From positions 496,001-560,000 of the forward strand of contig JACATO010000624.1 of the NCBI GenBank assembly GCA_018389105.1: a DNA stretch of 64,000 nt, in the 5' to 3' direction. Shown here piece after piece: positions 13,201 to 25,200 of this stretch. The notes under the pieces were generated by a model. It was not told the DNA's origin. It worked only from the letters and a program-made list of their open reading frames with translations, and made no database searches. Within the stretch, counting starts at the first letter, position 1. Each line of letters begins with the position of its first letter. Source of the stretch: Nautilus pompilius. Lineage: Eukaryota; Mollusca; Cephalopoda; Nautilida; Nautilidae. A program made the position numbers and the translations under genes.

Positions 13201-16200
13201 ATCAAGATTTAAAGAAAGAAATTCTGCTAATATTAATTTTGTTTCCTTTTCTGTAGCTTCTGTTGGAACATAAGCTCACAAAAAAGGTAATTTGTTCTGA
13301 GGAAGATTAAGTACTATATCACATTACTCTTCTAGCATAGGAAACACGAATATGAAACTTAATTGATCTGCAGACAAACTTATTACTGAAAAATGAGGTA
13401 GTATGCTTATACAGAGAGCATTGGAAGAAAGTATCTATAGAAGAATGGGAAAATCAGAAAGCTTTTACAGTAATGAACGCTAGAATTTTTAAGGTTTTTT
13501 TCTTTCTTGTAATCACTTACACTGATATACTCATTAAAAACTTTTTATGCATACCAAAATATATCTAAGTGGGAAATATAGTATTGGCTTATTTTTGCAT
13601 ACTGTTAAACTACTTTTCCATTTAATCTGTCACTGTAAAGTTCCCATTATTTTCTATGTTGATACTAAGAACAAAATTCTAATGCATTGTCATCTATTCA
13701 CTGATGCTTGGGTTGATATTTTAGATCCACGTTGGGAATCTTTTATTGAATTTTTCTTGATGAAAATTATAATAAAAAAATATGAAAATAATATACAGTA
13801 CACCCTTGATATACTGCCAACTTTGGGACTGGTTCAAATGTGGCAGTATAAAAAGGGTGGTGGTAAAGTGAGGGAGAGGAACTGGAAACTTTGTGAGTGT
13901 GCAAAAATCATAATTTACTGTAGATACATATGATTGCATCATATGCTTGATAATAACACTGGTCAACAAAATTAAATGTATTATACTCATTATGAATGCA
14001 AACCAACTTTTTTAGACTAATTTTTCATGCTGATTTCAAAATTTCACTCCACTTGTATGCAGCATGTATCAGTTTTTCAGTAGATACATGCAAATATTTA
14101 CATATTGTATATATGAAATCATTAACGTAATAAATAAGGACATATTATTTTTAGAAAGTAAATGAGTTTATTGAGTTAAAAATCATTACTATCATTCTAC
14201 AAAGAGTGAATACACAAAAAAATAGGTCAGACAAAACAGACAAAGTTAGAACAACAGAGTTAGAAACATTGTGATTTGGATTTCCTGCGGTGTTCCTGAT
14301 CTGGTTGATCACGGTAAAGTGTCCAGCAGTAGTCAGCCAGCATACTGTCATTCCAGAAGCCTTGGTACTGTTTCTCCATAGCACTAATGTCCTGGTGAAA
14401 TCTTTCACCATGTTCATCAGACACTACTACAAGGTTATCTGCGAAGAAATCCAGATGGGAGTCCAAGAAGTGAACTTTCAGTGACATGCAACAACCCATT
14501 GCTGAGTAACATTTCAGAAGATTCTTGATGCGATCCTTGTAGTCCATTGCCTTCTTGTTGCCCAAGAAATTCTCACAGATCCAATTGAAAGCATTCCAGG
14601 CAGGCAGTTCCAGTTCATCCAGTGTTTCTTGAAGTTGACATCTTTGAGTACTTCTCTAATTTGGGGTCCGACAAAGATACCCTCTTTCAACTTCGCCTGT
14701 GTGATTTTGGGAAACTTTTCTACAATATACTCAAACCCCTCTTGCATTCTCTTCCCTAGTGTCTTTACAACAAACTGTTTCATCAGTCCAAGCTTTATGT
14801 GCAAAGGAGGCAATAGGACATTACATGGATCTACAAGAGGTGTATTCTTGACGCTAGACAGTCCTGGCTGGTATGATGTTCTTGTCCTGCCAGTTTGATT
14901 CCAATAATGTCTGTCAGTTGCCCGACTATCCCATAGACACAAGAAACAACAGTATTTTGTGAAACCTGACTGCATTCCCATTAACATTCCAATGACTTTT
15001 AAATCTCCACATATTTTCCATGAGTATCTTTCATAGGCAATGGCATGAAGTAAAAGTTCCATATTCTCATATGATTCATGAAGATGAACGGAGTGTGCAA
15101 TAGGAATGGAAGGGCTTCAAATTACCATTATGGAGAAGTACAGCTTTTAAAAAAAAAAACATCTATAAGCTTATAAATCTTCTTGATCTCTGGTGTTATT
15201 GTACGTTTTTGAGCTTTCACAATAAATTGTCCACAGACATAACAAAACACATCAGGAGGATTTCTACACTGTCTTGACATTGTTAACACTGTAAAACAAG
15301 TAAGGAAATAGATACAAACGGTTATACCTATATTGAATTTGAGATGATGACATATTTCATCAGACCAATTATGACTGGACAATTTGAGATGTTGAAATAC
15401 CTATTTCATCAGACAAAACTTGATTGGTTAATTTAAGATGATGAAATATTGCATCTGAACTATGCAGCAATGAATAATGTAGTTTATTTTAAAGGTATGT
15501 TTCCATGATGTAAATGAAATACATGTATATACGTTGTTAATTGGAATTTCTATGTAATGCATGAGCTAAAACCAAAAAACTTTCTCACCTTGAAAACTGT
15601 ACGTGATGTCAAAAAACTAATTGTATATTTGAAATCAGCATTAAAAACTACACTAAGTACACCTTGAGATATGCTTGATGAAAAATACTTGTTGACCAGT
15701 GTAATTAAAATGATGATTTAGAGTTGCTGTAATAAAAAGATTTAATAATATAAAAGCTAGTAAAAGTTTATTGGTGAATATGTGTTCATGCAAAAAAAAA
15801 AAAACCATTATGCACATGTGAAGAATTCTGTCAGTGTTGTTTGTTTGCTGCTCTTATTGGCCACCATTTCAATTCATATACTGAGAGGTAATCAGCATTG
15901 CAACCAATCATTGGAGTAAGAGAAATCTGTGATGTTTAAATCAGCTCCAAACTTTTTGGCTTTTTCCCATAAAATGTCAGTGCTAGTGGCATTTTGGCAC
16001 GGAGTTTGGAGAACCAAAGGAAGAGGGCCTCCCCCAGGTCGCTGTGCTTGGCAGTCTTTTGATTCTTTGAAGCTGGTTCCACATCGTGGTCCAACCACTT
16101 GCCTCTCTCTATATACTGTATGATGTCGCCAATGGTTTGTCGATTGATATCACACCCCCATACTGTAGAGAAGTGGTCAGCAATGACTTGTTGACTTGTC

Positions 16201-19200
16201 CTGAGATGCTTCATGATACTTGATGACATCTTGTTTCTGGGAGAGTGTAATTGTTGTACCTGTGTGTTTGTGGGAATTCATTGTGTTGTGCAGATTAAAC
16301 TAATGTGAATAAAACAAATAATAATGATTAATAATAATAATAAAACAAATAAACAAATAATCACTTAAACATGTGGTAGAATATATAATACATTAGTGGT
16401 GTACTAGACATATACTGGCAAGAGATAAATATTCAATTAGGTTTATCAGCGCATGAGTGGTGGATTAATCAGGGGAAAATCAAGTGTAGATGGAAAATTT
16501 GTACTCAGACATGATTGGCAGATAGTGAGGGTGGCAGTTTATTGATGGAATTTGCATGGTAAGAAATCTGTTCTGCCACTTTGAGTGGCATAAGGCAAGG
16601 GTGGCGGTATATCGAGTGGCATAAAATTGAGGGTGCACTGTATTACTAATTACTAAGCTATAGGCCATTTATTTCACTCTGGTTTAAAAGGCAAGATTAA
16701 ATTAATTTTGATAAAACATTTGAAAAAATACAATAAATAATAATAACATATCTGAGAAATGTCAAATTCTCCATGTTGATGAGCCACAACAGACTGTAAT
16801 ACAACTATTTTTTTCTTGTAGAGTTTTTTTTTGTTTTTTAAATGTCCACATTTGTTAAAGTGTTCTAGTTTTATAAATTATAAACTTATTACCAATTTCA
16901 GTCTTTTATTTCTTAAAATATCAAATTATAATAAATCAAATATTTTTTTAAATTGTTATCACCACAGCTAAAGAAACTATTCCATTTTTTGTATATGTTT
17001 AATTCTCAGCATATCAACTTTATTTTCTTGCTCATTTTGGTATTGGCATCATGATTCAAATATCCTTTATCATTTTAATTACAACTTATACAAAATAATA
17101 TAGAAATGAATATGATTTATATTTAGCTAAAAGGTTTTATAAAGACTCTTATTGTATTTTATTTATTTTTGCATCAGTACTTTAGTGTTTCTTACATTTC
17201 TTGGTTAGAAAAGAATTTCTACATTGCTTGTAGTAATTGAATAGAATGAAATTTTTTTACTCAGTGGTTAAAATAATTTTTGCTAGAGAAAGAAAGATAC
17301 TTTACATAAGTCAAGTGGATTAGTGCCACTAAATAATTACAGTTATTATCTGTGTCCTCATTCATTAAATAGAGCATCAGATAATATTTTTGCTATTTCA
17401 CTGCTAATTTTTTAGCATATTTTGTACCTTAGGAAAGACTAAACTGACAGCTTTACTTCTATATTTGTTTTAAATATTTACTTACTCTAACTTGTTTAGT
17501 ATATGCAGTATGTTGTTGTTATATTTCTAACTTTATTTTTAAATATTATGGTATAAAAATTAATAATATGTAAGTGATGCAGATTTATCTATCTTTACAC
17601 CATTTAAGTAAGCAGTCATTACTATCAGCAACAAATAGAGATGGTTTATAACAACTGTATACCTAATTATAAAAACAGTTTAAAATTGTTTTCTTTGTGG
17701 AGGAATTCACTCTTCTACAGCAAAGTTTTTATTTAGCGAGATAGAGAAAATTATTTGGCTAATAGCTTTCTATATCATCTGTTTGTTTTTTTTTCTTTTT
17801 AAACTGTATTTTTTCTATTTTTCTGTTTTAATTTTTTATTACTAGTTAGTTAAATTTTTTCCATAAATTCTTTGTGATGTATCATTGTAAATTTGTAAGC
17901 TTTTCGTATAAAACGAAGACCAAAAGCAACAAATTAGCAATTTACTATTATAAAAGAAAAGTTCTGTGAAGAAGGCAGTTCTGGAAACCATTTTCAAGAT
18001 ACATTTTATTGCAAAACACACAATGCCAAAAAAAAGGTTCAAAACCCAGAATTTACACAAAGACCTAAAAAATATTACTTATAAAGTTATGTCCATAAAG
18101 TTACAAATTTGCTGTCACACATTTAGAAATATAAAATATCTATTATGGAATCTTTTTCAAAGTGAAATCCTAACAGTTATTAATGATGTTTAATAGATGA
18201 GATATATTTTTGTGAATTAAATCTTTTTAGAGACTTGTAGCTATTTCAAAATTTTATTTTTAGCATCTAGGTACCTGAATTTTCAATGCATTCAAAAAAG
18301 AAAAAAAAAACCTGTTGTTTTAGAACTTTTTTCTGAGTACAACAAAATGTTTACTTTAAAAATTCATATTTAGATGATGATATAATTTTAAAATGTTTGT
18401 TTTTTTTTGTTGTAATCTTTGAATTAAGACAAAAATTCAGCAGAGTATTTTGATAAAATCCAATAGCTTAGTGATTCTGTTGTGGGTTAATCTTTAAAGT
18501 TACTTTTTAAAAATTTGTTTTGTGAATTAGTTTATGCTGTTATAGAAAGAGGATATTACTAGAAAATATATTGTATCTACCTATTGAAGAATAGTTACTA
18601 ATAACTTATCTGATTTGCTATTTTGTTACCTGTCAGAACATTAATTTCTAGTCTTGCTTTATTGAGATGGTTTAGGTTAGTCATATATTACTTGTTTAAG
18701 ATGCAACGGTTTTAATTAATGATTTTGAAATACTTTAATGACTTATGTATTTTCAAATTAGTTTATTTAGAAAAAGAAATTTGGTTTGAATTTGCTAGTT
18801 TCAAAGTTTCACATATAATCTAAAATAAAAGCAAACATATATATAGGTATAAGAAATGTGTTTTATTTCAGGTGTTCCATTTCAAAGTGATGGTTGAGAA
18901 TCAAGCACACAATTTTTTACCTACAGAGGTCATACCACAGATGTTCTCCAATATTAAAAGCATTTATCAGTTTCACCATGACTTTCTGTGGCCTCAGCTT
19001 GAGGAAAGAATGAAAAATTGGTAAGTATTTGATTCACATTAAGGTTATTTACATAATCTTTGTAAATGAAAGTCAGTGTACACTAACATTCCATTCTTTA
19101 CATCCCTTGGAAATAACTGCTCTATTTTCTGAAAATGTGCTAAAGGCATTATATTTGCACTGAGAATCTAAAATTATATTAAAAAACACTGTGCAGTACT

Positions 19201-22200
19201 AAGATTTGCATAGAGTGAATGCTAATATATTTTTTAATTTTGAATGATTTATATTAGTTACTATATCCTTCTAAAATTGAGGTTTTCTCATTTTTCCAAA
19301 GTATTCTCTGCACTTTAAACTTTGTTTCACTCACATTTTCAATTAATTTTTTTGTCTGAGTAAGTGTTTTTTTGCAACAGCACATTTGAAAATGAAGATT
19401 TTTACTTTGTGCTATGTAAACCAATACATGCATATTGTAGCTTGACAGTGGACTACTTTAACAACAAAAAATTAAAATAAAAAATTAGTAAAACCCTATG
19501 TTTTAAGTAATCTTTGTACACAAATAATCAAAATTTGGAAGAGAAGCTATCTAATTTGATCAAAGATGTTCTGTGTTGATTGATAATAATAGCCTAAGTA
19601 GTACTTGCTACTGTACTGTACACTACTAAAGGTATAGTAGCAGACAACAATCAAGACAACCTGATATAAAGATCAAAATTAGACAAGATTTTTTTTGTTT
19701 TGAAAATGAATAAATAAAGATGCATTTATTTATTTCAGCAAGCAAAAACAAAAAAAGAAATGAACATTACTAAGGCATTTAATATTTAAATTTCCTATAC
19801 TTTCTTCATGGTGATATTATTTAATAAGTAGTAATTTTGTTGCAGTATGTATAATTCTCATAATCTAATACTGTTTTTATTCATTATATTTTGTTTTAAA
19901 AATAATAGTTTATGAGTGAGTATTGTCTCATTTTTTGATACATAGCACTTTCATAGGTACATTAAAAATGAAGTATACAAAAGAATAAAGTCTTAGGAAA
20001 TGATTACAATTTTTTTTTTAAAGAAAAAAGCATTGGATGATGACCAGATCTCAATGTTATATATGTTGCTTGTTAGCCTAGTTATCTTGCAAATAGTCAT
20101 TTCATTTTGCCATATTAATTGGATAACCCCCATAAATGTATATATCTGACAGAAAATTATATATTCCAGTTATAATTATGTTTATACCGGACATCTAAGT
20201 GAATAAATAACATATGTATACTGACACAATGTTGAAAATAGGTGGATACTGTGATATTTCTTCATTTACCTGCTATGTTATAGGCTACTCAGAGTTCTGA
20301 TGAAGATCTTGTAATTTTTTTCATGTTATAGCTGTAGTGAATATTATTGCATTTCACCAAGGTGAATACCACTCTTGCAGAAAAGAAATTTAGAAAGCTT
20401 TTCGACAGTGAAGCCATGACAAGAATGTATCATTACTTGCCATATCAGTATTCACTGTCAAGATTCTCTTGCTGGCATTGCTCATGCAACAATAAACCAA
20501 TAAATGTTCAAAGAGGATGTATAACATATAAAAAAGAAACATTCTCTTCATTAGGAATAAAATGCTTCAAAAAGTCTGGTCAGTAGGATATCCTTGCCAG
20601 CATCCTAGAGCAGTGTTTCTCAACCAGTGTGCCACAATGCTGACCAAGGTGTGCCACGTATTTCTACTTTTCATGAGTAACTTTATCAATCTTTATTTTA
20701 TTGGTCAGAGTCAAGCTTTCAAAACCAAGGAAAAATTTTCAAATCTCTGGCGGTCCTAATAATAATATTAATTGTTACTATTATTATTATCATTATTGTT
20801 ATTATTTGCATCAGATTTATGGAGAACGAAAGGGAGACCAATTTTCATGACATCATGCATAAGTGGAAAAGGCCAAAAAAAATGTTGACCCCCTTTGCAA
20901 ATATTGTACATGTAGTGATGTGGTCTACATAGCGATGTTGGTACGCTTGTGTTCTTTATGCTGGTTGAAAAGCAGCTTCATAGTACTGGAACTGGAAGTT
21001 CAGTAAGTTTGAATTACTGCACATAGGCTATTGCATAATATCCTGACAGCCTTGTTCCTGTTGTCTCATTGAATTGTTGATCCTTGTGCTATTGTCAAAT
21101 TGTATCATGAAATTTTATTATCATTTTCTCAATATCCATAAAATGGATCAATTTATTACAAAAAAAAGGAAACCAGACAGTGAATTGATCGATAAAGGTG
21201 AGGGTTCTCGAAACAAACATGTCAAAGTGGTAAACAGACAATATCATAAAAGTTACATTAAATATGAATTTTCTTCAGCTGGTGACCATTCCATGTGAGA
21301 CTTTCAAATAAAGTCATCGTACCAAGCAGCATCTACAAACTAAACATCCATCTCTGGTTGAGAAAGATGTAAGTTATTTTAAGCTCTTCCTAAAAGGTAA
21401 CTTAAAGCAAACAAATCTTATGACCAGGAGTGTGAAGGTTTCAGACAATGCACAGAGGCAAGTTTTGTGGTAGCTCAGCTCTTTGCAAAAGCAAAGAAAC
21501 CACATACTATTGCAGAATTCTTAATTCTTCTGGCATGCAAAGAAACTAATAAAATTATGTTACAAAATGATGCTGCAGAAGAAATTAAAAGTTCCATTTT
21601 CAAATTACAGTATTGGTTGATGTATCAATGATATGTCAGGTGATATCGAATCATCCCTAAAAGTGAGATTAAGAGCTGACAAAAGGTTTTCTATTCAAGT
21701 GGATGAATCAGCTGATATAAACAGATTTGCTCAACTTATTTCTATCATCAAATTTGTAGATGCAGATGATATAAAAGAGCACTTTTTCTTTTGTAAGGAG
21801 TTATCTGAGAGGACTACAGGTGAAGAGATATTCAATGTAGTGAACAGTTACATTGAGGGAGAAATTAGTCAAGACTCTCTTCAGTGGTCAAATTGTATTG
21901 AAGTTTGTACTGATGGAGAAGCATCTATGGTAGGAAAAATAAAAGGGTTCATAGCTAAGGTTAGAGAGAGAAATTCTTCACCCCCTGTGATACACTGCAT
22001 GATCTATGTGAAGCTCTTATGGCCATATCACTAACAGATGAACTAAATGAAGTAATGGAACAGGTTATTAAGATGAATAACTTCATTAAGAGACAACCGC
22101 TCAAGTGAAATTTATTTTCTGTTCTTTGTTCAGAAATATGATCAAAGTTCAAATTTCTATCGTTACACAGAAGTTTTGTGGCTGTCAAGAGGGAAGGTAC

Positions 22201-25200
22201 TTACAAGAGTGTATGAAATTTGTCAAGAATTGAAAGTTTTTTTCACACGAGGACTTGTTTTCTTAAATTTCTATGTGACAAATACTTGTGCAAAATTTGC
22301 ATATTTTGCTGACATTTGGCTTACTATGTTAAATCTTGAAATGCAAGGCAGAGATGAAAATATCCTCATCCTCTCTGATCAGCTGAATGCCTTTAATTCT
22401 GTTTGTGAAGAAGACTGAGAAATGGAAATTTGGATGTTTTCTAATTTTAAACAGATAGATCCAGCAGTCAAAGTGAAAGAATTTATTGAACATCATCTAG
22501 TATTGCCTCAGAATTGTTTGAAGCATTATTTTCCACCACTAGTAGTCAGTAATTTTGACTGGATTAGAAATCTGTTTCCAAAAGCATCATGTGAAAGTAC
22601 TGAAAAGTTAGGAATGCAAGAAAAGACAGAATTGGCAGAAATAAGTATGGACAGAGAGTTAAAAATGAAATTTTCTGAAATGACATTGGGGAAGTTCTGG
22701 TTGCTTTTGGAGAGACAATCTGCTATTAAGTTCCCAAGCAATACAAATTTTAGTACACTTTCGTTCAACATACCTGCGTGAAAAGAACAAAAAGGAACAT
22801 TTGAGATCAGTCAATCAAGAGCTTCAAGTAGCCATAAGCACTAAGGAGCCTCAGTTCAAGTGTCTAGTGCAGCAAAGCAGGCCAAAATAGCCCACTAATT
22901 ACAATGAATAATTACATGTATTATTTAAATAAATGACTGCATTGCTATATTATTTGGTGTTCCTTAAAATTTTAAGTTATATTTAGTGTGTCATTAGGCC
23001 AACCCTAGAGTATTGGTAGTGTTTACACTTTTCTGATGAGTCAAGGTTTCAGCAATTCACATCCTGAAAGTTGTATTAGGATCAGCCCATGGTTAAGTAT
23101 AGATACAGGTGTTATGGTATGGGCTGTAAACTAGCAGATGGAAGCATGAAATTAGTATTTGATGAAGGATATTTAGATTCTTCCAGGTACATTGCCATTT
23201 TAAAGACACATTTACCATTGAACTAAAAAGACACATTGAGATTTATTGTCTACAGTTTGGAAGAGGGCTTGGTCCCCCAAAGTTCTGATATGAATTCAGT
23301 TAGGCATATGGATCAATAGCTAGCACAACCATTTTGTTTGCCAATATGATGGAATTAAAGGAATCTCTCTCTCAGATATGGCAAAATCTGGAACCAGACC
23401 ATTATATAAAATTATGTCGATTCATTGTCAAACAAGGTAGAATTCAGAATCTCAAAGTGAATGAGAAGTGAATTCTACAACTAAACATTTGAAAAAGAAG
23501 TGAAAAGTTTTCTTTCAGGTTAAGTGGTTATGAGATCTCTGTGATTAATGTATATTACCTGGCTGGACCACCTTTTGCCCAAATAATAGCCATGACATGA
23601 TTTCGCTAGAATCCAAAAGGTGCTGGAAGGTTTTCTGAGGGATATTTCCCCACATTCAACCATTAATATTATACACTACATACGGAACAAGGTAGACAGA
23701 GGATTGTGATGGTAAATACATCTTTCAAGTTCATTCCACGAATGTTCAGTTGGATTGAGATCTGGAAACTGTGCTGGCCATAGGAGATACCTGAAATTTT
23801 CATCATATTCTTCAAGCCATGAATGCACAGTGTAAGCATGGTAGATGGGAGCATTGTTATCTTGGTCCAATAAAGAAACACATGAAGCCGAGGTAACTTT
23901 TGTCATTAATTCTGCCTTCTAAAGGGACCAGGAGGCCAGGAGTATGCCAGAAAACACATGTGCAACACCAAGACTTCACCACTCCAGGCCTGGACGGTTG
24001 GAACCAGGGGCGTAGCTAATGGGGGGCGGCAGGGGCGGTCTGCCCCGGGCGGCACGTTTTGGGGGGGCGGCATTTTTTGGTCTGAGTGCGCGTTTGTCAA
24101 ATTCAGTTCAGGACAATATGTTACTTATAAATGTATTTTTTCGTTCTATTTTTCCAGATATTATTTTTTTCCTGAATTTTTCGTTCAATTTTTAATGGTA
24201 GTTTTTTGAAAGGAAGAAAGTTTTTCTAAAATTTGCTGTAAAAGAAATTTGCTCACTTGAAGTGAGTCACTTCTAATTAATTTGAATTGAATATCAATAT
24301 TTTCTCATTATATATTTGATATTTTTTTTTCTAATAGTACTTGTTTTTCAATAAATAAATAAATAAAAAATGAATTTTTTGGAGGTTTTGAAATTCTACG
24401 TTATTTAGAGGGCGGCAATTCTACGACCACCCCGGGCGGCACAAACGCTAGCTACGCCCCTGGTTGGAACCACAATGTCTGCACTTCTTACACCACACTG
24501 GGCATCTTTTCCTGTTGGTAGTTGTGATCACTAGTTTACACAAAGTTTCCTATTGCCATAGTCCATTTGTTACAAAATATTTTGTAAGATACAGCTGGAT
24601 GGGTGTGGATTGCACTGCATTGAATGTCTCTATGAGTTGGTATATTGTTTGATGATGGTTGGATCTAACTAATTTTTTTCTGTCATTATGTTTGCTGCCA
24701 CAATCTTTCTTTGCAGCAGACATTTTCTTTACTTTCTGTCATTGCTGATAAACTCAAATGACTGTCGTTTTGGAAAAGCCTACTAATGAAACTATGAAAC
24801 TACAGTAACTCTTCGTTTTACTAATGTCTGATTAACAAATTTTTGTGCTAATGCATTTGGAAAATTAATACCCATTTTTCCTTATGCATGATAAATAATA
24901 AATTTTCACTACAAAAAGCACACCAAGTTGTGAGACATATGAAATTTTAATTTAATGCCATAAGCATAAGCAATGGACAGTCATATCTGTTGTGTTTCAT
25001 TTAAATGGTTTAAGGAGGCAGTGGCCCCATCCAACATCTGTCTAAGTCATGGCATCTTTCATTCTGGTTTCCATCCTTGTATTGTTCATTGTATACTCCA
25101 AGCATTAGTAATTTTTGTGAGTTTTATTTCAAAATATCTTGCCCTTCATCATGAGTTCCAAGTACTGCTCAACATTACCTGTTAGCACATCAGACAAGAA

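Larger units (their letters stand above)
13796..16640 (-). mobile_element. pogo/Tigger element, internally deleted and split by a second transposon
   Basis: Ends CAGTACACCCTTGATATACTGCC (left) and CAGTGCACCCTCAATTTTATGCC (right, reverse complement), flanked by TA at 13794-13795 and 16641-16642. Its right part encodes a CENP-B-like DNA-binding fragment on the - strand. The DDE part is absent, so this is a non-autonomous copy. The insertion at 13957-15701 divides it. Confidence 0.85.

Noticed and set aside
22176..22418. 80-codon + strand frame as a separate small gene
   Set aside because: It is the next frame-shifted piece of the hAT transposase (LWLSRGKVL block).
23003..23010. CCCTAGAG as proof of the hAT boundary at 23002
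   Set aside because: Accepted only as likely: it differs by one base from TCCTAGAG, and the right terminal repeat is too eroded to confirm.
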